Shown piece by piece: positions 1 through 9,881 of a DNA stretch of 64,000 nt (position 1 is its first letter; each line of letters opens with the position of its first letter). The notes below the pieces were generated by a model that saw only the letters and a program-made list of their open reading frames with translations, had not been told where the DNA came from and searched no databases. The translations under genes were made by a program, and so were the position numbers. The DNA is taken from NCBI GenBank assembly GCA_015501075.1, contig JADNYJ010000001.1, positions 806,001-870,000 on the forward strand, given 5' to 3'. Source of the stretch: Gymnopilus junonius (Eukaryota > Basidiomycota > Agaricomycetes > Agaricales > Galerinaceae).

Positions 1-1328
1 TTTGTTGAAAGTACAGTAAAACCACCTTGAGAGAAATAAAGTAAGAATTGTATTCCGCCTTGAATCGAGAGACAGGAGCATACCAAAGAGGGCACAGAGG
101 CCAATGTCAACGATTACCCAGTTCTTTCCGATGCTTCCCTCGGACAAAATCGCCAGTACGATGGCACCGGCGGCATAAGTACATGAATAGACGATGAATG
201 AAGTTTGAGACATGGCGCGAAGAAGTCCATCGGGGTCCAGACGGACGTCCGACGCATTAGATGCCAGGACAACCGTAACAGCACCTATTACAGCTATCAA
301 AACACCTAAAAGGTCTCGCTAGCAACATTATCGTCCTACTGTACGTTGATCGAGAAAATTTGTCTTACCAGACGGAAATATTCGCCAAGCAATATAGGGG
401 CGAAAAAGCAATTTGCCATGAGAGCAAACTAGAATAATAATAATCGCAGTTAATAATCGGGCCATGACGAAGTTAATTTATATATCAACGTACTGTACCA
501 AGCGGAGCTACCACGGAAGCCGGTGCAAAGGCATATGAAATGAAGTTTCCCATTTCACCAACGTTCATGAGCAGAAATCCAAGCCACCTATACAAAAGTT
601 AGTGCCGGTCAAATTGTGTTCGTTGGCTTTGCGTACCATAACCGAGACTTAAGATAGTCGCCCTCACTGTCTTCCACCACATCTCTGCTATAGTCGTGTA
701 CGACGTGTTTCTGCCTTCTCGTCGATTGTAGGCCGTGCAAGGCAGCGTCCTCTGTCATGATTTCAACCGGCAAGGCGTATTTGGCTTTGGATACCTTGTC
801 ACGAAACCCAAAAGGCTTGAAGCCAAAGAAAAGTTGTTTCAGGCGGTTCTCTTCTGGATTTGGAGCATTATGTGATGCTTCAGAGCCATAATGTCGTGTC
901 AGTGGCTCCGGAAAAGCAACTAAGGGCTGAAGCTCTGCCACAGCGGTTGATGATCCATCTGAAAACACGTCGTCAGTGTTAGGACTCCTATAAGTATTTT
1001 CCTCATCCTCGTCGCGCTCGTCAAAACTAAGTTCACCTGTAGTTTCTCAGAAAAGCACATCACATAAAAAATGACGGTCTGAATATTTACGTTGCTCTTC
1101 AGCCTGCAAAGCTTTGCCCTTGGCTTTCAGGACTCGTTTATGAGCTAATTTCTGCAAGTTGAGAGCTAAAGAGATGAGAATATTTCCAGAGACAGCGACC
1201 AGAATTCCAATAAAAGTCCTGGTTGAGATTCTTGGGAGGTCGTCCATGCCTCTTATAGCGTATACAGAAGAAGTGCCAGCTTCGAACGTGGGCCATGCAG
1301 CACCCTCGGAGAGAGGTAAAATGACCAT
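1..1328 (-). CDS. NIPA-type magnesium transporter, C-terminus beyond the window
   Basis: This is the N-terminal and central part of a NIPA/SLC57 (DUF803) membrane protein, a family of Mg2+ transporters with about nine helices at the plasma membrane or endosomes. The first ATG at 1328 opens a frame with the family's first helix motif GILVAVSGNILISLALNLQK. A polar loop follows (963-609 and the exon above it) with acidic, low-complexity sequence. The next exons encode a WLGFLLMNVGE-like helix (about 590-500), FALMANCFFAPILLGEYFRL (about 430-370), and DLLGVLIAVIGAVTVVLASN plus further helices down to the left edge. Introns are about 50 nt. Only the 3' end is missing. The start lies 236 bp from the divergent SEC12 start. 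Family assignment is confident; transport of Mg2+ is inferred from the family. Confidence 0.82.
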
Positions 1329-1564
1329 GGCCGACGGCTGGTCACTTCACTACGTAGGGTCGAAGTTTAGTCCCTCCGGGGGAAAAAGGAGACTGAACAG
1401 ACGATGATAGGATTGACAACAGAAGTAATGGTCTCGAATTTAGGATGGAGTCCCGGTCCGGACCCACATCCAGGCAAACTTTGTCACATGACCCGCACGC
1501 GTAGCAGTTCTACCAATTACAAGCTTTCCACGTTCGTTCCCGGGAACAGCTGTCCTTAGCCATC

Positions 1565-3328
1565 ATGCGTCCCAGGCATACACTACACCCCCTTCCATCG
1601 TTTCCTGTGTACTCTTGTGCATTTTTGTCCCCAAACGAGGTGGTTTTAGGCGGCGGTGGAGGCGCGTCCAGAAGTGGAATCAAGAATAAACTCGTATGTG
1701 TACTTATTCTCCGAGTCGCCTAATATACGCTCACCCCGAATATATAGCGACTTTATAACATAGATGCTGACCGTTCTCTGGAATTGAAGGATGAATTCGA
1801 GCTGGAAAGAGGCGAAGACGCCCCAATGAGCATGGCGGGCCAGAAAGATGTGAATTCGAATGGCACCTGTCCGTAACTCAGATGTTAACCTAGCTATAGT
1901 CTAGGACAATTGTTTGCGGAGTCAATAGCGTCGAGGAAAAGCTATTGAAAGGAGAAAATGTTAATTGCCGAGCGTTCAGTGTAGCGGACGGAAAGTGAGG
2001 TTGACTTCCAGTTTGATGCATGATAAACATTAATGTCGAGCGCCATAGGATTACACTGCTCAAGGCCACGAATACGTTACCACCAGGGATACAGACGACT
2101 TTCAGGTAATCTTGAACTCTTTGACTTAAATCGTCAAGACCGACATGTTGTAGAAAGTCACAGCATTGTCGCCAGATGGAACTCTGCTTGCTGTTGCAGG
2201 TTCACATGATGTTCGTATTATATTTTCTCGGTAATGACCGTAAATTGATAAATGGATTTATTGTAGCTTACGCTCCTATCATTCCCTTCCTTACAACCCG
2301 TTTCCGAGCGCGTTCATTCAGAAAAGGAGATATACGATGCATCATTTTCAAGTAAAAATGTTCGTCGATTTAATTCGCTCTGTTTATTCCCTTGGTTAAC
2401 TATATATCTCTTTTCCATAAGTTGGTAATCACAACAACGCAACATCTATTAGTGTACGCTCTACCTACAGTGCCCAGTCCTCCACCGTCACAAATGAGTC
2501 TTGGCAAGAAGAGCAAAAAGAAGTCGAAAACGTCAGGTAACGCTGAAGCTGAAAAGGTCGTATTTTTGGAATTACAGAAAACGATCGAGTTACCGTCATC
2601 TATAGGCGAAGGAGTTACTTTTAGGACTGGCAGGTGTGCTTCTAACTTGGTATTCTAAGTCACCACTCTTATAAAACTTGCTAGATTTCATCCATCGAAC
2701 GAACAGACTCTGTATACCATTATTAATATAGTTCCTCCCCGGAGTCGGAAGTCCAAATCTTCAACTCGCCAGGCCTATATTTGCAAATGGAATACAGAGA
2801 CTTGGAAGGTAGAAAGGACGAAAAAAGTTGCCGATAGTGGGTTGACTTGCATGGACCTGAGGTGGGGCCACTTTGGTTCTTCTGTTATCCAGCTAGATTT
2901 CATTTCTCAATCAAAAGCTCGGATGGCCGCTTTTTGGGATACGGGTCGTCTAACCTGACAATAGGGATGCTGGACGCCAAAACTCTGAGTGTAAGGTCTT
3001 AAGATTCTTTTTGGTGAAAACCGCCCGTTAATATTTTCTTGCAGCCTCTTGTCTCGATTTTGAAAGCTCATGAGTTCCCCCCAACCGTTATCAAATTTAA
3101 TCCAATTACTTCATTACTCATTTCCGGCAGTGCAGACAATTCAATCAGAATTGTTTCGGTGCCCAGTGTGGTTGAGGGGTCCTGTATGTCTCGCGCCATA
3201 TTTGTGCTTTCATCCCACTAATGAGTATCTTTGCAGCCTTTGGTTTTATTGTCTTCCTTCTCTTAACTGTCCTTATATTGTTGTTAGCTATAGCATACAG
3301 ACAATACCAAGGGAGCCTTGGATTCTAG
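1565..3328 (+). CDS. SEC12: SEC12/PREB-like Sar1 guanine-nucleotide exchange factor
   Basis: Sec12 is the ER membrane exchange factor that loads GTP on Sar1 to start COPII vesicle formation. I rebuilt 11 exons: 1565-1693, 1748-1849, 1900-1980, 2049-2105, 2154-2210, 2267-2359, 2422-2633, 2685-2861, 2918-2990, 3045-3183 and 3237-3328, giving 403 residues. The N-terminus carries the conserved glycine-rich K-loop region (VVLGGGGGASRSGIKNKL). WD40 blades follow, for example KVTALSPDGTLLAVAGSHD, SDGRFLGYGSSNLTIGMLD and ISGSADNSIRIVSV. A C-terminal hydrophobic helix (FGFIVFLLLTVLILLLAIAY) precedes a short lumenal tail, as expected for a type II ER protein. Two introns (starting at 2211 and 2360) use the donor GTTCGT; they are required to keep the blades in frame. 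Exon borders are inferred from frame and motif continuity. Confidence 0.88.
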
Positions 3329-3433
3329 GAATATATTTTTACAACATTAATATTATAGAAGAGATATGCTACGGTACACCCTGTTTTGTATTGTAATGTT
3401 ACAAATAACGGACGAACCAAGGAGTGGTATCTA

Positions 3434-4260
3434 TCAGTCATAGTCATCATCTTCTACAAGGTTTCTCTTTGGAGGCTCTACTAAAGTGGTGGACACCTCT
3501 TCCATGGCGTCACTTTCTTCATCCTCCTCATCACCTCCTGCAAACAAGCCATCCTCTTCTTCCTCGGCCAGATCACTCGCTTCGTCGTTGTCTGCACGGA
3601 TGCCGAGCATTTCGATATCGGCTGGAGTAGCGATAGCACTTATAGGGAACGGGACATCACCGAGCGTGGGTTCCTGTGATTTTCCCCTGGCTGGTTGTTT
3701 GCTTGGAGGTAGTGGAGGGGATTCCATTTCAGCCTCCTCTTCTTCCTCGGATTCAGGTTCAGATTCTTCAATCTCTTCAATTTCCTCGTCATAGAGTTTG
3801 ACGCCAGGTGGAGGTTTGTTGGGAATCAAGTCAAAGTCGACATTGGTAAGACAATCCGGGGCCGGTGGGAGACGAACACCAAACACTTCTGGTACGGCAG
3901 GCAAAGGGGCTGCATTTACCTCTGCGGCGAGGGATAGTATATACTACAAATGACGATATGGGTTAATCATGATTCTGCATTAAAATGAAGACGAACCTCC
4001 TTTGGTACCCGCCCGCCGAACTCCCAACCGACACGTGCTTGGACAGCGAGTGTGATGTCGTCGAGCTCGATCTTGCCCCCGCGGTTGGCATGATCGGCAT
4101 AGACACTTGCGTCAGTCAAGACCTGGGTGGTGTACCTGTGAGCAAATTCAAGGAGCTGGTGCAGAACGCCGGGCTGGGCATCCTGGACAGAAGGGGCGGA
4201 TGATAAGATGAGGGCGATTGCACGAGCGGTGGAGGGCAGGTTGTCCGCAGGCCGGGACAT
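3434..4260 (-). CDS. TAF9: TAF9, TFIID/SAGA histone-fold subunit
   Basis: TAF9 is a histone-fold subunit shared by TFIID and SAGA, pairing with TAF6. There are two exons (4260-3997 and 3943-3434), 257 residues. The first exon carries the whole histone fold with hallmark stretches HQLLEFAHRYTTQVLTDAS, ADHANRGGKIELDDITLAV and ARVGWEFGGRVPKE. After the intron the frame continues YILSLAAEVNAAPLPAVPEV, the conserved post-fold segment. The rest is a proline-rich then strongly acidic tail (EEIEESEPESEEEEEAEME and a second Asp/Glu block), longer than in yeast but common in basidiomycetes. The intron donor is GTTCGT at 3991-3996 read on the minus strand. The gene is divergent from ISU1, start to start 92 bp. 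Confidence 0.92.
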
Positions 4261-4352
4261 GATGACGGTTGTTTATTACGAGGGTGGAGCGTGTGACATT
4301 AGCTTGAGGCAGCATGGATGACAAAGCTCGTATCCTCTCTTTCTCATCGACC
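4261..4352. promoter_or_regulatory. 92-bp shared promoter between TAF9 and ISU1
   Basis: The two divergent start codons leave 92 bp that must hold both core promoters and 5' leaders. No TATA box is obvious. An in-frame ATG at 4314 upstream of the chosen ISU1 start would shorten it further. The role is inferred from gene orientation only. Confidence 0.5.
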
Positions 4353-5119
4353 ATGTTCCGCTCAGCTCTAACTCGGCCTCTTGTGTCTGTTTCGCGGTCT
4401 GCTGCCCTTGCGAGGGCGTCTGTTACTCCAATTATTGCTCGGCGCTATCATGAGAAAGTCATTTCGCACTACGAGAGGCCTAGAAATGTTGGTCTAGTCT
4501 TTCTTCGTGTCTGGACCCATTGCAAATTCTTATCTGATAACTTAGGTGGGCTCCCTCCCAAAGAACGACAGCGACGTTGGTACTGGCCTCGTAGGCGCCC
4601 CAGCGTAAGTGTACCATCCTCATTGGCTTCCTTTGTCGTCCTCATCCTCTTTCCTCCATCGTCGTTGCCACTTCCGGGATTAACCGAATTTCATTGTCAT
4701 AGGTGCGGCGACGTCATGAAGTTGCAAATTCGTGTCGACGAGAACGGCATCATATCTGATGTCAAGTTCAAGACCTTTGGTTGCGGCAGCGCCATCGCAT
4801 CGAGCTCGTACATGACTGAACGCGTCAAGGGTCTCAGTCTTGAAGAGGCCGGCAAGATTAAGAACACTGAGATTGCCAAAGAACTCTGCCTACCCCCCGT
4901 CAAACTCCACTGTTCAAGTACGTATCTCCACCCTTTTCTTCCCTCTTCTCTCTTAATCGCGATTCATCAGTGTTGGCTGAGGACGCCATTCGTTCGGCAA
5001 TTCGGGATTATCGCTCCAAGCGGAAAACTCTTGCCGATGGCAAGACCAAGGCCGGCTTCATCGACGTTTCAGCGAATGCAACAACAGGGGAAACTACTGC
5101 AAGCCATAGTGCCGCCTGA
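4353..5119 (+). CDS. ISU1: Mitochondrial iron-sulfur cluster scaffold ISU1/IscU
   Basis: This is the scaffold on which Nfs1 and frataxin assemble [2Fe-2S] clusters in the mitochondrial matrix. Four exons (4353-4487, 4546-4604, 4703-4917, 4971-5119) give 185 residues. The first 30 or so residues are Arg/Ser/Ala-rich and end at [20 protein letters not shown], a typical presequence followed by the mature N-terminus. The three cluster-ligand cysteines are visible in [28 protein letters not shown] and [16 protein letters not shown]; the last also contains the LPPVK site recognised by the Ssq1/Hsc20 chaperones. The C-terminal [13 protein letters not shown] tail is poorly conserved. I chose the ATG at 4353 because it starts the presequence; an in-frame ATG at 4314 would add 13 residues. 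Intron 1 uses the donor GTTGGT. Confidence 0.94.
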
Positions 5120-5338
5120 CCTTAGTCTCTGTCTCCATTTCTTTATTATGTCTTTTGTCGGTGTTGTCATTTAAAATTACTACTTCATATACTTTCCTAA
5201 ATAGTTTCGCTTTCTTATTGGTCATCTTGTACATTAGCGTTTTCATATCCTTCACAGCAAAACTTTTAACATACAGCTCATGAATGAAAAAAAAAATTAG
5301 GGCAGGACAATGAACGAATGTACCCGGTAGTAAATACC

Positions 5339-7420
5339 CTAAGCACCCTTCTGACCAGCAAATGAGAATGTTCCACCACTAAACCACCGTTCATTTGCCT
5401 CCTTGACTCGCTGTAGTTGGGCAGCGCGATTAGTCAACTCAAAACCTACAAAGTACTGTCAGAAGAACATCTATCGAGCATTTATAAGCCAGACCTTGTG
5501 CCGGAGTGACACTCAAGGAAGTAGCAGTTCCGGAGCCCTGCGATTGAGCAGAGCGTGTGATAGCAGCAGTCCGCAGCTTGTTTGCCTTGGACATCTTAGC
5601 TGGATATATGACAATTAATTGAGCACAAATTCTCCTATTGGTTCTTTAGAATGACCTTACCACGACTTTTGGCTTCTCCCATTCCGGCTCTCACTTTGCC
5701 GGTACCAACGCCAATCATACCGAGGCCCTTGGTCTGGTCGAATGCGCCAACCTCTTCTTCTGCTTCGCCAAATGCCATACGGTTCTGCAACTTGCGGAGC
5801 TCGGTTTGAGCGTATGCTTCTTTGGCCTTCCTTGCCCTGGAGGTAAATAAAATCATGCATCTGCGATCCGTTCTTTCTATAAAAAAAAAGCGGAAAGCCT
5901 ACCGTTTGCCACCGCGACGTTTTTTGGGGCCATCCCCAGGAATAGGAAGTGCCTTGACGACTTTTGAAGGTGGTGGAGCTGCGAGTCGATCAATGTGTTT
6001 CTCGATTTTGTCTCTTAAGCTTTCACCATAACTGCCTGCACAGCAAAATTAGGCATAATAATGGATACGGTGCAGAAATACTCACCATCGCGGCGCGATC
6101 TTTCTAGGTCCATGCGGGCAGCAAGCACGCACTTTGCCCCAACCGACCGCTGTACCTTGACCTGATACTCTGGCGGTGTCGAAGTGACAAGGTCAGACTG
6201 GAAGATAAAGCCTGTATGCCGCTTTTGCGTTGCAGTGGAGAAACCGGCGGTGATTTTTCGTTGTGCTCCCAACAGCTGACCAATGACGGGAATAAACACC
6301 AGTGCAACAGGATAAAAATTGACATACATGGACGTTACACGAGGGCATTTTGGCAAGCCCTGCAAGGCCGCCAGCGACTCCTAGCAGTTTCGCGGCTGTG
6401 GTAGTACCAACAATAGCGGACAGATTGGGAGCAAGTACATTCATTCGTGAACTGACATACATGAATATCTATTATTATTATTAAAGTGATTGAGCAGTTG
6501 GATTTTCAGAGAGTTGGCGTAGACGTACCTTTTTACGCGCTTCTTCAAGTCGATCCGCCAAGTCGCATGCACGTTCGACGGCAGCCCATTGCGCGGGGGA
6601 CAGTGGCTTGCCTGGGGTAGTGGTGGATGTGACAACGACACTCATGACGATGGCAGGGGGTAGAACACCCTGCAGATTGACTTTTGCAAGGTCCTGTAGA
6701 ACAGTATCAGTTTGAACGGGTAATAAAAGATTTAAATTACCTCGCTGTTTGCTAGTGCGCGCACGGAACGAATGTACATTGCGGGGTCGGTCACAAGCTG
6801 TTCAAGCTCAGGGAAGCGCGATGCATAATGGTCTCTGATGAACTAGGAGCAGATGAATTAAGCGAAGATTACGACGTGAAACCGCATCCTTGTGCACGAC
6901 TAGAATCTCATTGTCGATATCGACTGCAAGGTTGTTTGCCTGCACGATAAGACTATATTCGGGATTAAGATGGGCAGGAAGTGCCATCTGGGCATGAGGT
7001 GTGGGGTTTTCTTGGTATTGTTCCACTTCCTGGTATTTACACGCCGCTAGTCAATGGACAGAACGGACGAGGAGGAGGAAGACGAACCTTGAGAATGTCA
7101 TTCATGCGCTTTCCTTCTTCAAGTTTAGCAACGCTTCTGACGTCCTCGATACTGCCAAGATCCATGCGCTGTACATCCTCTGCATCGAGCTCCTCTGCGG
7201 GCTTGATTCCACCTTCGAGGACTAGTCCACCAATCTCGACCTTGGCCTGCTGCTCGTCTGCTTCTTGATCCTCATCTTCGGACATGGGGTCTTCTGTAGC
7301 TTTTCGCTTGAGACCATTAGAAGGGGGCTCTAAAGGGATGAATTCCTGTTCCTCCTCGTCCTCTTCTCCGCCAGAGAGGCCCTGGAGGTCGGCAAGGAGC
7401 TCATCAGCAAGACCGCTCAT
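5339..7420 (-). CDS. PRP31: PRP31, U4/U6 snRNP splicing factor
   Basis: Prp31 bridges the U4/U6 and U5 snRNPs by binding the 15.5K protein (Snu13) on the U4 5' stem-loop. The first exon (7420-7088) encodes the acidic N-terminus ([20 protein letters not shown]) and the start of the NOSIC region ([20 protein letters not shown]). Later exons give [20 protein letters not shown], the Nop core ([54 protein letters not shown]) and the Prp31 C-terminal domain ([40 protein letters not shown]). It ends in a [12 protein letters not shown] tail. About ten short introns interrupt it; the first uses the donor GTTCGT. It starts 178 bp from the divergent kinase gene. Confidence 0.93.
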
Positions 7421-7598
7421 GTGTAAGAATGGGTGAGGTTAGGGTTGGAGTGGAATGCAGGATGGACAAGGGGCGTGATCGTGAGAATGAGAAATAAATG
7501 GAAGCAAGTAGTACGTCATTGTGCGTCATGACAGTGGTGGATCGGACAACTACAAGTAGGCGATCTGGAATTCTGCAGAGTCCACTCTCTCTGAACCA

Positions 7599-9881
7599 AT
7601 GCCTCCCGGTGTCATTCAAGCATTCAAGAGTGCGCTTTTTATTTGCCCTCATTCCCCTCTAACCCTTTCTCCTTCACAGCCCTCATCCGACACGGCAAGC
7701 AGCACCAGCCCCAAGACTCGGACCCCTCTCCCTCACGTGGCTTACGTCATGGCCGTGACAACATACCTCCACCAGTAGCTGAACACTTGGTCGACGACGA
7801 GCCAAAGGCAAAGTCCAAAATGCCGTCCTACAAGGGTCTTGAAAATTTCAGGCTTGACGAAAAGATGGGAGAGTCCGTTTCTTCTCTTACTCTTTTTCTT
7901 CCCATCCCGCTCATCTCATCAATTTAACTCCAGCGGTGCCTTTTCAAACGTTTACAGTGCTGTGGACCTCAGCTCCGGAAAACCCGTCGCCAGTTCGTCC
8001 CTCTTTTTCTCAAACAGTTTTCTCTCGCTGACTCATTTTTCTAATCTTTTCTAGTCAAAGTAGTTCGTAAACATGAGCTCAACGCTTCCCAGGTAAGAAC
8101 TTGGCCCCCGTCCCCGACCTAGTTTCCCTTCTATGATATCTCGGTATTGCACTAACACTCTATTTCCTTTCCTCTCCTTTTTACTCTCTCCTCTACATGG
8201 GCGTGTCGACTTCCTTCTTGGACTGCAGGCTGGTGACAAACATCTCAACCCTCAGTTTAAGAAGAAGCCGCGCGTTACAGAGGTGCTGTTTCCCATTAAC
8301 TCCTTTTATGAGTTTCCCTCATCCAGTTCTGACTCGCTTATTCCTTCCAGCGGGCAAATATTCTCAAAGGTCAGCGCCCTACCACCTTCTGAGCTTCATC
8401 CTTTTTTTTCTCATATTGTTTTAGAGGTTCAAATTATGCGCGGTACAAATCATCCTTCCATCGTAAAGCTCTTCTCCTTCTCCGAATCCCCGGAACACTA
8501 CTTCCTCGTCATGGAATGTACGTGTGATTCGCCGATGCCAGGATCTGCCGTCTGATCTCACCCTCCTCTAGTGATGGCAGGAGGCGAACTCTTTCATCAG
8601 ATCGTCAAGCTTACCTATTTCAGCGAAAACCTTTCTCGGCATGTCATCTTACAGGTCGCAAGCGCTATCAGATATTTACATGAGGAACGCGGCGTCGTAC
8701 ACCGCGACATTAAGCCAGAAAATCTTCTATTCGAACGGATACCCATTATTCCTTCCAAAAATCCTACTCGTCGGCCTTATGACGAGGAAAAGGAAGACGA
8801 AGGCGACTTCATTCCTGGCGTTGGCGGTGGAGGCATCGGTCGCGTGAAAATCGCAGATTTTGGTCTCAGTAAAGTCGTTTGGAATGAAGAAACCATGACG
8901 CCCTGTGGAACAGTCGGCTACACTGCTCCCGAAATAGTAAAGGACGAACGATACAGCAAGAGCGTTGACATGTGGGCACTCGGTTGCGTTCTTTACACCT
9001 TACTTTGTGGATTCCCTCCTTTCTACGATGAAAGCATTAATGTCCTCACCGAGAAAGTCGCAAGAGGATACTACACATTCTTGAGTCCATGGTGGGACGA
9101 TATCAGTCGCTCAGGTGTGTCGCCTTATTTTTATCTATCCTCATCGTGAGCTAAAAATGTTTTAAACAGCGAAGGATTTGATATCACATTTATTATGTGT
9201 CGATCCTGCTCAGCGGTATACAATAGACGAATTTCTGGCACACCCGTGGTGTAATGAAGCACCAGCTCCCCCCCCTCCTCCAACACCTTTTATTTATGGC
9301 AACAGGGATCCATTTTCTGGCCGTCCTTTAGATTCACCTCTATTATCCGAAGCCAGGGCGGTCGTGGCTTTGAAGGGCGAAGTCCAGGAATTGCTACTCT
9401 TAAGGAAGCTTTCGACATTACATATGCAGTGCATCGAATGGAAGAAGAGGGTGCTAGGAGACGCAAGTATAACGGTCGTGGTGGTGCTGGCACTCGCGGT
9501 TTTCTGACCAACCTTAATGAAGATGACGAGGAAGACTACGACAGTGACGAGCTTTCTGATGACGAAATCGATGCGTCGCGGCAACAGAATCAACAAGGAC
9601 GAAGTTCCATCATAGAAGGCCGTGCAGGTCAAAGGGACCAAGGCCGAAATACGGTCGTCGCTGGCGCTGGCGCTAACGGCACTGCTGCCTCCACCCGGGC
9701 AGGAGGGGGCACTCGCTCTCGAGCTCCTAAAGCTTTCGAATTGGATTTAGACAATGCGACGTTGCTCGGGCGGAGACAGCACGGCAAGCGCTCTCCAGCA
9801 GTTGGTGTATCAAGTCCCCTACGAATGGAGGGTCTTCGTGTCGGCGACGTCCCTCCCGAGGGCAGCCACATGCGTTTATAG
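7599..9881 (+). CDS. CAMK-family kinase of the Rck/Srk1 (MAPK-activated) type, with one apparent frameshift
   Basis: This Ser/Thr kinase resembles yeast Rck1/2 and fission-yeast Srk1, which act below the Hog1/Sty1 stress MAPK. Exons from 7599-7629 and 7680-7872 onward give MPPGVIQAFKT and the start of the glycine-rich loop (KMGDGAFSNVYSAVD). The catalytic lysine is in KPVAIKVVRKHE, the catalytic loop is VVHRDIKPENLLF, the metal motif is KIADFGLSK, and the activation segment is MTPCGTVGYTAPEIV, followed by YSKSVDMWALGCVLYTLLCG. About 40 extra residues between HRDIKPEN and DFG are Asp/Glu/Gly-rich. The C-terminus has acidic repeats and the subfamily signature FELDLDNATLLGRRQHGKR. The frame changes at 9356-9358: the motif GIATLKEAFDITYAVHR is read only if one more G is present. 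No GT-AG intron repairs it. Intron 3 starts with GTTCGT at 7993. Confidence 0.85.

Noticed and set aside
3486..3794. Ser-rich plus-strand frame
   Set aside because: It is the complement of the acidic tail of TAF9.
4314..4352. Upstream in-frame ATG for ISU1
   Set aside because: It would place 13 polar residues before a typical mitochondrial presequence and lies within the very short shared promoter.
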